Below are positions 8,276 to 16,352 of a stretch of DNA of 62,158 nt, one piece after another. Made by a program: the position numbers and the translations under genes. Position 1 is the stretch's first letter; each line of letters opens with the position of its first letter. This stretch comes from Streptomonospora mangrovi. Lineage in GTDB: Bacteria > Actinomycetota > Actinomycetes > Streptosporangiales > Streptosporangiaceae. The stretch spans positions 1 to 62,158 of the forward strand of contig NZ_JAJAQC010000021.1 in the NCBI RefSeq assembly GCF_027604915.1, given 5' to 3'. The notes under the pieces were generated by a model, which was not told the DNA's origin, did no database searches, and saw only the letters and a list, made by a program, of their open reading frames with translations.

Positions 8276-9637
8276 GTGAGCTTGACGCACGACGCGACGC
8301 CGTCGCCGTCCGCCGGCCGCCGGTTCCGGGCCTACACGGCCAAACACCTCGACGAGCTGACGGCGCGCGCCGGGCTCGGTGAGGCGGACCGCCTTGCGGT
8401 GCGGGCCGTCGCCGCGGTTCTGCCGTTCCGGGTGAACAGCTACGTCATCGAGGAACTGATCGACTGGGACGCCGCGCCGGACGATCCGATCTACCGGCTG
8501 GTGTTCCCCCAGGCGGACATGCTGCCGCAGACCGACGTGGCCCGTATCGCCGACCTGCTGCGCTCCGGCGCGCCCGCCGGCGAGGTCAACCGGGCGGCCA
8601 ACGAGATCCGCGCCCGGCTCAACCCGCACCCCGCGGGTCAGATGGATCTGAACGTGCCCACCACCGGCGGGCGCGACCCGCTGGAGGGCATGCAGCACAA
8701 GTACCCCGAGACAGTGCTGTTCTTCCCCAAGCAGGGGCAGACCTGCCACGCCTACTGCACCTACTGCTTCCGGTGGGCGCAGTTCGTCGGCGACGCCGAC
8801 CTGAAGTTCGCCTCCAGCGAGATCGACCACCTGGTGGCCTACCTCAAGGAGCACCCCGAGGTCACCAGCGTGCTGCTGACCGGCGGCGACCCCATGATCA
8901 TGGGCGAGGCCGTGCTCCGCCGCTACGTCGAGCCGCTGCTGGACGTGGCCTCGCTGGAGTCCATCCGGATCGGCACCAAGTCGCTGGCCTACTGGCCGCA
9001 GCGGTTCACCACCGACCCCGACGCCGACGACACGCTGCGGCTGTTCGAGCGCGTGGTGGACTCCGGCAAGAACCTCGCCTTCATGGCGCACTTCTCCCAC
9101 CCCCGGGAGATGGCGCCCGAACTGGTGCAGCGGGCGGTGCGGCGCATCCGGGCCACCGGCGCCGTCATCCGCACCCAGGCACCGCTGATCCGCACCATCA
9201 ACGACGACTCGGCCACGTGGGAGACCATGTGGCGCACCCACGTGCGCCACGGCATGGTGCCCTACTACATGTTCGTGGAGCGCGACACCGGCCCGCAGGA
9301 CTACTTCGCGGTGCCGCTCGCCCGCGCCTACGAGATCTACCGCGGCGCCTACAACCGCGTCTCCGGGCTGGCGCGCACCGTGCGCGGCCCGTCGATGTCG
9401 GCCACACCCGGCAAGGTGTGCATCGACGGCGTCGCCGAGATCGCGGGCGAGAAGGTCTTCGTCTGCCACTTCATCCAGGCGCGCGACCCCGAGCTGGTCG
9501 GGCGGCCCTTCTTCGCCCGCTACGACGAGAAGGCCGTCTGGCTGTTCGACCTGGAGCCGGCCCTGGGCGCCGAGCGGTTCCCGTGGGACCAGGCGCCGCC
9601 CGCCGACGCGGCCCTGCTGGACGCCGCCCACCCCTAG
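8276..9637 (+). CDS. KamA-family radical SAM protein (lysine 2,3-aminomutase-like)
   Basis: 453 residues of the lysine 2,3-aminomutase/EpmB group. These enzymes use a 4Fe-4S cluster, S-adenosylmethionine and PLP to move an amino group between adjacent carbons. Seen: the radical SAM CxxxCxxC motif at Cys157, Cys161, Cys164 (TCHAYCTYCF), LLTGGDPM (SAM-binding GGE/GGD type) near residue 205, and PGKVCIDGV near the C-terminus. The GTG start has AAGGAG six bases upstream. It is longer than EpmB and has no lysine fermentation or EF-P genes beside it, so the substrate is open. It may be a beta-amino-acid-forming mutase or a related amino acid mutase. Confidence 0.85.
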   Translation: MSLTHDATPSPSAGRRFRAYTAKHLDELTARAGLGEADRLAVRAVAAVLPFRVNSYVIEELIDWDAAPDDPIYRLVFPQADMLPQTDVARIADLLRSGAPAGEVNRAANEIRARLNPHPAGQMDLNVPTTGGRDPLEGMQHKYPETVLFFPKQGQTCHAYCTYCFRWAQFVGDADLKFASSEIDHLVAYLKEHPEVTSVLLTGGDPMIMGEAVLRRYVEPLLDVASLESIRIGTKSLAYWPQRFTTDPDADDTLRLFERVVDSGKNLAFMAHFSHPREMAPELVQRAVRRIRATGAVIRTQAPLIRTINDDSATWETMWRTHVRHGMVPYYMFVERDTGPQDYFAVPLARAYEIYRGAYNRVSGLARTVRGPSMSATPGKVCIDGVAEIAGEKVFVCHFIQARDPELVGRPFFARYDEKAVWLFDLEPALGAERFPWDQAPPADAALLDAAHP

Positions 9638-9671
9638 CCGGCCGGGGTTCCGGCCCGCGGGCCGGGGCGGT

Positions 9672-11345
9672 TCACTCCGCCGCGCGGGCACCCGCCCGCG
9701 CGGCGGCACCGCCGCCGGAGGCGCGGCCGCCGGCGGTACGGCCGGCGCCGCGTGCGGCACCGCGCCGGCGGGTGTTGCGCACCGCCAGCGCGCTCAGCGC
9801 CGTCACGGCCATGGCCGCGACCGGCACCAGGCCCACCACGTGCGCGGTCTCGGTGAAGGCGTCGGCGAACACCGAGCGCGCCAGGTGCGCCATCTGGTCG
9901 GCGGTCGCGGCGGACACCCCCTCCGGCGGCGCCGGCGCGGCGGCGCCCGCTCCGCCGACCTCCACCCCCTGGTCGGCGGAGCGGGCCAGGCCCCGCACGA
10001 ACGGCTCGCGCGCCGGTTCGGGCAGCCCGGCCGCCGCCTCGCGGGCGCGCGCGGCGATCCGGTCGGCCAGCACCGACTGGAGCAGCGCGCCGGCGACCAC
10101 GCCGCCCACCACCGAGCCGAGTTGGCGCGCGGTGTTGAGCACGCCCGACCCCGCGCCCGCCATGTCGGGGCGCACCCGGTCCATGGCCAGCGTGTTCATG
10201 GGGCCGAACACCGCGCCCACGCCCAGGCCCATCAGCAGCAGCGGCGCCAGGAAGGTGCGCCAGTCGCCCTCGGTGCCCAGGAGGGCCACCACCCAGGCGG
10301 CGGAGACGGCGAAGAGCGCGCACCCGCCGACCAGCAGGTACTTGCCGCCCACCCGGTCCACCAGGCGGCCCACCACCGGGGCGGTCACCATGGACACCGC
10401 CGCCTGCGGCACCAGGGTCAGCCCGGCCTCCAGCGCGCTCATGCCCAGCACCGACTGCAAGTGGATGGACACCAGCAGGAAGAACGAGAGCATGGCCACC
10501 GACACCAGCGCGGCGGCCAGCGACATCAGCCCGAAGTTGCGGTCGGCGAACAGCGCGAAGGGCACGAGGGGGTCGCGGCCCTGGCGGCGGACCTGCTGCA
10601 CGGCCAGCAGGGCGAGCAGCGCGGCGCCCGTGCCCAGCAGGAACGGGATGGTGACCGGGCCGTAGACCCGGCCCCAGTCGAAGCGCTCGCCCTCGATGAG
10701 CGCGAAGGAGACGAGGGTGAGGGCGGCCGTGGCCAGCAGCACCCCGGGGACGTCCAGGACCGGGCGGCGGGCCGAGGGCGGGTCGACGGGGATGAGCCGC
10801 CAGCCCAGCAGGAGCGCCATCGCGCCCACGGGCAGGTTGATGAGGAAGATGAACCGCCAGTCCAGCGCGGTCACCAGCAGCCCGCCCAGGGAGGGGCCGG
10901 TGATGGTGGCCAGGCCCGCCACCGCGCCCCAGGCGCCCATGGCGGCGCCGCGCCGCTCGGGCGGGAAGACGCGCACGATCAGCGCCATGGTCTGGGGCAT
11001 CAGCACCGCCGCGCCCACGCCCTGGACCACGCGCGCCGCGATGAGCGTGTAGACGTCGGGGGACAGCCCGCACAGCGCGGAGGCCACCGTGAACAGCGCG
11101 ACGCCGACGAGGAACAGCCGCCGCTGGCCGAACAGGTCGCCCAGGCGGCCGGCCGTGATGATCAGCACCGCCAGGACCAGGGTGTAGCCGTTGATCACCC
11201 ACATGATGTGGTCGAGCGCGGCGCCGAGCCGGTCGGTCATGTCGGGGATGGCGATGTTGACGATCGTCAGGTCCAGCAGGGTCATGAAGAACCCCAGGCA
11301 CAGCGCGACGAGGATCGCCCAGGGGTTTCCGCTCGGTGTGTTCAC
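9672..11345 (-). CDS. DHA2-family MFS multidrug exporter
   Basis: A 557-residue major facilitator of the 14-helix DHA2 (EmrB/QacA) type, a proton-driven exporter of hydrophobic drugs in the cytoplasmic membrane. Seen: the first helix with DLTIVNIAIPDM (motif D1 type), GRLGDLFGQRR in the 2-3 loop (motif A), AARVVQGVGAA, and ITGPSLGG in helix 5 (antiporter motif C type). There is an extracellular loop and an Ala/Gly/Arg-rich C-terminal tail. The GTG start has AAGGAGG eight bases upstream. A long, repeat-rich leader lies upstream with palindromes that could bind a regulator; no regulator gene is adjacent. Confidence 0.92.
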   Translation of the reverse strand: MNTPSGNPWAILVALCLGFFMTLLDLTIVNIAIPDMTDRLGAALDHIMWVINGYTLVLAVLIITAGRLGDLFGQRRLFLVGVALFTVASALCGLSPDVYTLIAARVVQGVGAAVLMPQTMALIVRVFPPERRGAAMGAWGAVAGLATITGPSLGGLLVTALDWRFIFLINLPVGAMALLLGWRLIPVDPPSARRPVLDVPGVLLATAALTLVSFALIEGERFDWGRVYGPVTIPFLLGTGAALLALLAVQQVRRQGRDPLVPFALFADRNFGLMSLAAALVSVAMLSFFLLVSIHLQSVLGMSALEAGLTLVPQAAVSMVTAPVVGRLVDRVGGKYLLVGGCALFAVSAAWVVALLGTEGDWRTFLAPLLLMGLGVGAVFGPMNTLAMDRVRPDMAGAGSGVLNTARQLGSVVGGVVAGALLQSVLADRIAARAREAAAGLPEPAREPFVRGLARSADQGVEVGGAGAAAPAPPEGVSAATADQMAHLARSVFADAFTETAHVVGLVPVAAMAVTALSALAVRNTRRRGAARGAGRTAGGRASGGGAAARAGARAAE

Positions 11346-11362
11346 GGACGCCTCCTTGTCGG

Positions 11363-11445
11363 CGGTGGGGCGGTGGGGCGGTGGGGCGGTGGCGGGTTGC
11401 GGTGGATCAGTGGCGGGTGGCGGGTGGCGGGTGGCGGGTGGCGGG
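11363..11445. repeat. tandem microsatellites, CGGTGGGG x3 and TGGCGGG x5
   Basis: Two adjacent short tandem repeats can be read directly: an 8-bp unit at 11363-11386 and a 7-bp unit at 11411-11445. Both are G-rich on the plus strand and lie in the leader of the exporter gene, so copy-number change could alter its expression. Confidence 0.8.
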
Positions 11446-11836
11446 TGTCGGTGGGTGCCGGTGTCGGGCGCCGGACTGAGGACGGCAGGTCGGGATGGCC
11501 GGGTCGGGACGGCCGGGTCAGCACGGCAGGGCGCGGGGCGGCGGACCTCGGGACGGCAGGGAACGTGACGGTTGAGACGTCCGCGAGCCCGGGGGCGCGG
11601 TGAGCGCGGTCCACCCTAGTCCGCGCGGACGGGACGAGCAGGGCGTCTCGGGCGCGCGAGTCATAAAGGAACAAGTACTGCGGGTCGGGCAGGTCGTGCT
11701 GGAGTGCCGGTGCGGCGACGCCGGAGGGGACGACCGGGACGGGTGGGGCGGATAGCCCGGGGCGGGCGGTCGGTACGGGAAGGAGGGCCAACCCGGGCGG
11801 GACGGTCGGTGGGGATTGGTGGTCGCGGCCCGCCGT

Positions 11837-11874
11837 ACCCGGCAGGTCATGCGCTGGGGCATGACCTGCCGGGT
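11837..11874. promoter_or_regulatory. 38-bp palindrome (16-bp perfect arms, 6-base centre)
   Basis: ACCCGGCAGGTCATGC (11837-11852) and its exact reverse complement (11859-11874) flank GCTGGG. It ends 68 bases before the start codon of the small membrane protein at 11943. There is no U-tract and no gene ends nearby, so an operator or RNA structure is more likely than a terminator. Confidence 0.7.
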
Positions 11875-11942
11875 AATCGCGCGCGGACGCCGCCGCTGGA
11901 AGGCTGCAAGCACGCACCCGCCGCTACCCGCAGGAGACGGAC

Positions 11943-12398
11943 ATGACGCACTCCATCCACCCCACCCGGTCTTCCGACCTCGCCCCGGCCCGCGCCGGCG
12001 GCGCCGCGCGGCTGCTCGGCTCGCTGCCCCTGGCGCTGGGCGCCGACGCCGCCGTGACCGGCGCCAACGCCCTCCTCTACCTCGCGCTCGCCGCACCGCT
12101 GTCCGGGCTGCTGGGGGTGCCCGCGCCGTGGCTGCTGGGCGTGGGAGCCTTCCTGGCCTGCTACGCCGCCGCCGTGGCCCTGGTCGCCCGCCGCGCGGCG
12201 GGGCCGCGCCCCGTGCGCGCCGCCGTGTGGCCCGTGGTCGGCCTGAACCTGGCGTGGACGGCCGCGAGCCTGGCGGCGGCCGCCGGCACGTTCTTCCCCC
12301 TGACCGGAATCGGCCGCACCTGGACGGTGTTGCAGGCGGTAGCGGTCCTCGGGTTCGCCCTGTGGCAGGTCAGCGCCCTGCGCGGGCGCCGCGCCTGA
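11943..12398 (+). CDS. small integral membrane protein
   Basis: 151 residues with four predicted membrane helices (about 22-62 as two, 70-88, 95-120 and 125-145 by eye) and an Arg-rich C-terminal end. The pattern resembles small actinobacterial hypothetical membrane proteins; I do not recognise a named family. The ATG has AGGAGA six bases upstream. A 38-bp palindrome sits in its upstream region. The next gene, another membrane protein, follows after about 140 bases in the same direction and has its own ribosome binding site, so co-transcription is possible but not shown. Confidence 0.75.
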   Translation: MTHSIHPTRSSDLAPARAGGAARLLGSLPLALGADAAVTGANALLYLALAAPLSGLLGVPAPWLLGVGAFLACYAAAVALVARRAAGPRPVRAAVWPVVGLNLAWTAASLAAAAGTFFPLTGIGRTWTVLQAVAVLGFALWQVSALRGRRA

Positions 12399-12541
12399 GC
12401 GGCCCGGCCACGCCGCCGCGCCGGGCCGAAACACCGCGCGCGGCGGCGAACCGCCGCTCGGCCGACCGCGAGAACGTACTGTTGGGGGAGTCACCCCCTG
12501 CGTGCCCCCGGGTGGCGGCTTTTCCCCACTCAAGGAGTCCG

Positions 12542-13360
12542 ATGGTCGAGTGGTTCGGCAGCAGCGTCGTGGCGACCGGCCGGCTGCCGTTGTTCAGCTT
12601 CTTCGTCGCCTTTGTCGCCGGTTTCCTGCTCATCCGCATGAGCGTGCGCATGATCCGCGCGCGGGTGCGCTGGTGGCCGGGCAACGTGCGGCCCGGCGGG
12701 CTGCACATCCACCACGTCGTGTTCGGCGTGGGTTTCATGATGCTCGGCGGCGTGGCCGCCCTGCTCATCACCGACCGCACCGGCGTGCCGATCGCGGTCG
12801 CCGCCGCGCTGTTCGGGTTCGGCTCCGCGCTGGTGCTGGACGAGTTCGCGCTCATTCTGCACCTGCGGGACGTCTACTGGACCGAGCAGGGGCGCGCCTC
12901 GGTCGACGCCGTGTTCGTCGCCATCGCGCTGACCGGCCTGCTGCTCACGGGGGTCCGCCCGTTCGGCTGGGAGCAGTTCCACCCGGCGGCCGGCCAGGCC
13001 GGCGGGGGTCAGGGGGTGCAGGCGGCGCTGATGGTGCTCAGCCTGGTCAATCTGGCCGGATCGGTGGTGAGCCTGCTGAAGGGCAAGATCTGGACCGGGC
13101 TGATCGGGGTGTTCCTGCCTGCCGTGTCCATCGTGGCCGCCGTGCGGCTGGCCGTGCCCGGCTCCCCGTGGGCGCGCTGGCGTTACCCGGCCGGTTCGGA
13201 GAAGTGGCACCAGGCCGTGCGCCGCGACCGCCGCATCCGCCGCCCGCTGATCCGCGCCAAAATCCGCGTCCAGGAGTTGATCGCCGGCCGCCACGACCTC
13301 GAACCCACGGTCGACCCCACTCCCACCCCCGACCCCCGCGCACTTACCCGGGCGGGTTAG
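12542..13360 (+). CDS. conserved integral membrane protein
   Basis: 272 residues from the ATG at 12542, chosen because AAGGAG lies five bases upstream; the frame is open much further upstream but without start signals. Several hydrophobic segments: FSFFVAFVAGFLLIRM (about 20-35), a segment after the His-rich motif GGLHIHHVVFGVGFMMLGG (about 55-75), then about 80-105, 120-140, 160-175 and 185-200. The paired His residues and the conserved LDEFALILHL-type acidic motif near residue 105 look functional. The C-terminus is a basic cytoplasmic helix followed by a Pro/Thr tail. I know this only as a conserved actinobacterial family without assigned function. Confidence 0.8.
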   Translation: MVEWFGSSVVATGRLPLFSFFVAFVAGFLLIRMSVRMIRARVRWWPGNVRPGGLHIHHVVFGVGFMMLGGVAALLITDRTGVPIAVAAALFGFGSALVLDEFALILHLRDVYWTEQGRASVDAVFVAIALTGLLLTGVRPFGWEQFHPAAGQAGGGQGVQAALMVLSLVNLAGSVVSLLKGKIWTGLIGVFLPAVSIVAAVRLAVPGSPWARWRYPAGSEKWHQAVRRDRRIRRPLIRAKIRVQELIAGRHDLEPTVDPTPTPDPRALTRAG

Positions 13361-13437
13361 CCGTTCGCTGAGGAGGCCGAGGACGGCGAGTCCTCGGGGC
13401 GACGGTCAACGGTCCGCACGCCAGTGGTGCCGCACCC

Positions 13438-13995
13438 GACGCGGGCGGCGACGGCGGTGGATGGTTCGGGCGCGCGGTGATCGGACCGCGCACCAGCGGT
13501 TGAGGTAGGTGACGGGGCGGCGAGGCGGCGGGGGCTGGGGGCTCGCGGGCGCCGAATCCGTCGTTCGCCCGCGGTTGGCGACTCCCGGCTCGTTCGCGAA
13601 CCGGGCAAGTCGGTCACCGCCCCCCGGGAATCTCACATGGTGAGACGAAAACAGCCTCTTTCACCACGAGGTGCGGCTTTCCATCGCCCTTCTGAACGGT
13701 AGAGCACTTTCGTCAGCCCCAGAATCAGGCATAGCGAACATAAGGGCGTCCATTCTGCCCCGAGCATCTCACCATGTGGACGCTCAGGCCCTCCACAAGC
13801 CCTTCCGGGGCCGCCGGGGCCGACTTTGTCAGCGACAAAACGGGCAAACGATGAGGAATCGCGGCGCCGAGCGCAGACGAGATGCGAGTTCTGTTCACCC
13901 GCCCCCTCCACCGGCCACCCGGAGCGGAGACCGAGCCATGGACCCCCGCCGCGCCCGTCGCCCACCCCGGCCACCCGCCCCGCGACCCGATGACC
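13438..13995 (-). repeat. dispersed repeat, copy 1 (inverted relative to copy 2)
   Basis: The reverse complement of this 558-bp block aligns with 46531-47079 at about 95 % identity by hand, with one 1-base and one 8-base length difference. It contains the AT-richer core at 13634-13778 and a small hairpin TTTGTC-AGC-GACAAA at about 13825-13839. No transposase is present. Function unknown. Confidence 0.9.
13634..13778. repeat. 145-bp core with 12-bp inverted ends (copy 1)
   Basis: CACATGGTGAGA at 13634-13645 is repeated as its exact reverse complement at 13767-13778. The 121 bases between are markedly less GC-rich than the surroundings. The core has the same length and ends in copy 2 (46748-46892). 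It resembles a MITE or a structured RNA unit, but no target-site duplication is evident. Confidence 0.75.
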
Positions 13996-14170
13996 GCGCG
14001 CCCGAGGCATCCGCTGCCCTCGCCGCCCCGTCGCCCGCCCCGGCCGTCCGCCCCGCTGGCCGATGAACGCCTGTCCGGACCCGCGCCGCCCTCGCCGCCT
14101 CGTCGCGGCCCCGGCCGTCCGCCCTGCTGACCGGTGGCCGCGCGCCCGAGCCCTCGGCCGCGCTCACCAC
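13996..14170 (+). repeat. degenerate ~71-bp tandem repeats beside copy 1
   Basis: About two and a half units, each beginning like CTGACCGATGACCGC and ending in CCGTCCGCCCTG, run in tandem; the clearest 71-base unit is about 14056-14126. The same unit family flanks copy 2 on both sides. Confidence 0.6.
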
Positions 14171-14244
14171 CACCCATCACCCGCGCGCTCGCCGGGCGCT
14201 TCGTGTCGGCCCATGCGCTTCCCGCCCGCTGCGGGGTGGTCGCT

Positions 14245-14260
14245 TAGAGTTGGCGGGGTC
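14245..14260 (+). promoter_or_regulatory. putative -10 element of the ROK kinase gene
   Basis: TAGAGT at 14245-14250 lies ten bases before the ATG at 14261. This implies a leader of only a few bases. Confidence 0.35.
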
Positions 14261-15331
14261 ATGGTTATCTCCTGGGGCGGCGACCGCCCGTACCGGCGTG
14301 GGCTTGCCATCGGTGTCGACATCGGCGGGAGCAAGGTGGCCGCAGGGGTGGTCAACGCGGCCGGGCGGGTGCTGGAGCGGGTGCGCACCGAGACCCCCGA
14401 CCGCAGCAAGAGCCCCAAGGTGGTCGAGGACACCATCGTGGGCGTTGTGGAGGAACTGCGCCGCCGTCATCCGGTGCGCGCGGTGGGGATCGGCGCCGCC
14501 GGGTTCGTCGACGAGCAGCGCGCCACCGTACTGTTCGCGCCGCACCTGTCCTGGCGCGAGGAGCCGCTGCGCGACGCCCTGCGCGACCGCCTGGAACTGC
14601 CGGTGGTGGTCGAGAACGACGCCAACGCGGCGGCCTGGGCCGAGGCGCGGGTGGGTGCCGGGCGCGGGGCCTCCGACGTGGTCGTGGTCAACCTCGGCAC
14701 CGGGATCGGCGGCGCGGTCGTCATCGACGGCGAGCTGTACCGGGGCCGCCACGGGATCGCCGGGGAGTTCGGGCACATGACCGTGGTGCCCGGCGGGCAC
14801 CGCTGCGAGTGCGGCAACCGGGGCTGCTGGGAGCAGTACGCCAGCGGCAACGCGGTCACCCGCGAGGCACGCGAGCTGGCCGCTGCCGACTCCCCGGTGG
14901 CGCGGGCGCTGCTGAACGCCGTGGCCGGTGACCCCCGGCTGATCACCGGGCCGCTGGTCAGCGAGCTGGCCGCCGAGGGCGACCGCGCGTGCGTGGAGCT
15001 GATGGAGGAGGCCGGAACCTGGCTGGGCGTGGGCCTGGCCAACCTCGCCGCCGCCTTCGACCCCGAGCTGTTCGTGATCGGCGGCGGGGTGTCGGAGAGC
15101 GGGGAACTGCTGCTCGCCCCCGCGCGGCGCGCGTTCCGCCGCTCGCTGACCGGGCGCGGCTACCGCCCCGAGGCGCGCATCGAGGCGGCCGAGCTGGGCA
15201 ACGAGGCCGGACTGATCGGTGCCGCCGACCTGGCCCGCGACGCGCTGCCGCGCTGGCGGCAGGGCCGCCGCCAGGGCCGGATCGGCAGCCGACCCGTGCA
15301 CCGCCGGGGCCGCCCGGGCGCGCCCGAGTAG
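14261..15331 (+). CDS. ROK family sugar kinase (glucokinase-like)
   Basis: 356 residues. ROK kinases phosphorylate glucose or related sugars with ATP; without a DNA-binding N-terminus this one is an enzyme, not a repressor. Seen: the phosphate-binding GVDIGGSKVAAGVV at residues 18-31, the catalytic Asp120 in VVENDANAAAWAEA, LGTGIGGAVVIDG (145-157), and the zinc-binding ROK signature CECGNRGCWE at residues 182-191 with three cysteines and the upstream His180. The ATG at 14261 is chosen because the family N-terminus follows directly and a -10-like hexamer precedes it; the open frame before it is repeat sequence. Substrate is inferred as glucose. Confidence 0.88.
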   Translation: MVISWGGDRPYRRGLAIGVDIGGSKVAAGVVNAAGRVLERVRTETPDRSKSPKVVEDTIVGVVEELRRRHPVRAVGIGAAGFVDEQRATVLFAPHLSWREEPLRDALRDRLELPVVVENDANAAAWAEARVGAGRGASDVVVVNLGTGIGGAVVIDGELYRGRHGIAGEFGHMTVVPGGHRCECGNRGCWEQYASGNAVTREARELAAADSPVARALLNAVAGDPRLITGPLVSELAAEGDRACVELMEEAGTWLGVGLANLAAAFDPELFVIGGGVSESGELLLAPARRAFRRSLTGRGYRPEARIEAAELGNEAGLIGAADLARDALPRWRQGRRQGRIGSRPVHRRGRPGAPE

Positions 15332-15555
15332 AACCCGTTCCGCACCCGGCCTCCACCTGGATCCCATCTGGCCCCACCCGGCCGTCATCCGGCCAGTGCC
15401 TGGGCCGGACCCAACCCGCGCCTGCCCTCACTCGGCCCGCCCCCGCACCCGTCGCCGCGCCGGGGCGCCGCGCCTCCTCCGGCGCGTTTTGCGTGATGGG
15501 CAAGGGACTCCGCGATTAACCGAACCTCGTTCTAGTCTGCGGGCCCCCGCATCTG

Positions 15556-15568
15556 TAGAGTGCGGCCC
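15556..15568 (+). promoter_or_regulatory. putative -10 element and leaderless start of the SDR gene
   Basis: TAGAGT at 15556-15561 is followed by seven bases and the ATG at 15569, without a Shine-Dalgarno sequence. Confidence 0.4.
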
Positions 15569-16342
15569 ATGGAGCTGAATGGAGTTGCCGCCCTCGTCTC
15601 CGGCGGCGCAAGCGGGCTGGGTGAAGCCACCGTCAAGGAACTCGCCTCCGCGGGGGCGACCGTCGTCATCGCCGACCTCAACGCCGAGCGCGGCGAGGCC
15701 CTGGCCAAGGAGGTCGGCGGGGTCTTCGCGGCCACCGACGTCTCCGACGAGGACCAGGTCGCCGCCGCCGTGCAGAAGGCCGTGGACACCGGCCGCCCGC
15801 TGCGCGCCGCCGTGTCGTGCGCCGGGATCGGCTGGGCCACCCGCACGGTCAACAAGGAGGGCCAGCCGCACGACCTCGCCAGCTACAAGAAGGTCATCGA
15901 CGTCAACCTGATCGGCACGTTCAACGTGCTGCGGCTGGCCGCCGCCGCCATGAACGCCACCGAGCCGATCAACGCCGACGGCGAGCGCGGCGCGATCGTC
16001 AACACCGCGTCCCTGGCCGGCATCGAGGGGCAGATCGGCCAGATCGCCTACTCCTCCTCCAAGGGCGGCATCATCGGCATGACCGTGCCGGCCGCCCGCG
16101 ACCTGGCCGCGGCGGGCATCCGCGTCAACACCGTCGCGCCGGGCATCCTGGACACCCCCATCTACGGGCAGGGCCCCCAGGCCGAGGAGTTCAAGCAGCG
16201 CCTGGCCGCGCCGATCCCGTTCCCCAAGCGCCTGGGCACCCCCGCCGAGTTCGCCAGGCTGGTGCGCGCGCTGCTGGAGATCAGCTACATCAACGCCGAG
16301 GTCGTCCGGCTCGACGGCGGCCTGCGGATGCCGCCCAAGTAA
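15569..16342 (+). CDS. SDR family oxidoreductase (3-hydroxyacyl-CoA dehydrogenase type 2-like)
   Basis: 257 residues, a classical short-chain dehydrogenase with NAD(H) use suggested by the acidic residue after the second strand (IADLN). Seen: the cofactor motif GGASGLGE (12-19), NAG-type SCAGIG (83-88), and the catalytic triad Ser148, Tyr161, Lys165 (YSSSK). The overall pattern, with [14 protein letters not shown] and the [15 protein letters not shown] end, matches the HSD10/FadB-type group acting on 3-hydroxyacyl-CoAs. The neighbouring crotonase starts ten bases downstream, so the two probably form an operon for hydration and oxidation of an acyl-CoA. Which acyl-CoA is unknown. Confidence 0.9.
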   Translation: MELNGVAALVSGGASGLGEATVKELASAGATVVIADLNAERGEALAKEVGGVFAATDVSDEDQVAAAVQKAVDTGRPLRAAVSCAGIGWATRTVNKEGQPHDLASYKKVIDVNLIGTFNVLRLAAAAMNATEPINADGERGAIVNTASLAGIEGQIGQIAYSSSKGGIIGMTVPAARDLAAAGIRVNTVAPGILDTPIYGQGPQAEEFKQRLAAPIPFPKRLGTPAEFARLVRALLEISYINAEVVRLDGGLRMPPK

Positions 16343-16352
16343 GGAGAGCGCG

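Larger units (their letters stand above)
11346..11942. other. repeat-rich divergent intergenic region upstream of the MFS exporter
   Basis: Almost 600 bases with no supported gene. The part next to the exporter is simple-sequence DNA: an 8-bp unit CGGTGGGG three times (11363-11386) and a 7-bp unit TGGCGGG five times (11411-11445), followed by degenerate GGACGGC/CGGGTC runs. GTCCGCGCGGAC at 11619-11630 is a perfect 12-bp palindrome next to a minus-strand TAGGGT hexamer, a candidate exporter promoter. An AT-richer patch lies at 11661-11680. The 38-bp palindrome at 11837-11874 is listed separately. Confidence 0.5.
13361..14260. other. intergenic region carrying repeat copy 1
   Basis: About 900 bases lie between the membrane protein and the ROK kinase. 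Nearly all of it is the dispersed composite repeat (conserved block 13438-13995, degenerate 71-bp repeats up to about 14170). Short open frames exist in every frame, but base differences from the second copy change the residues in each frame I compared, so I treat the region as non-coding. Confidence 0.6.

Noticed and set aside
11342-11917. A 191-codon open frame on the minus strand upstream of the exporter
   Set aside because: It is made of the tandem repeats (Thr/Arg/His/Pro runs) and includes the palindrome; no ribosome binding site.
13438-13995. Insertion sequence
   Set aside because: No transposase-like frame, and the flanks give no target duplication. MITE-like origin remains possible for the 145-bp core only.
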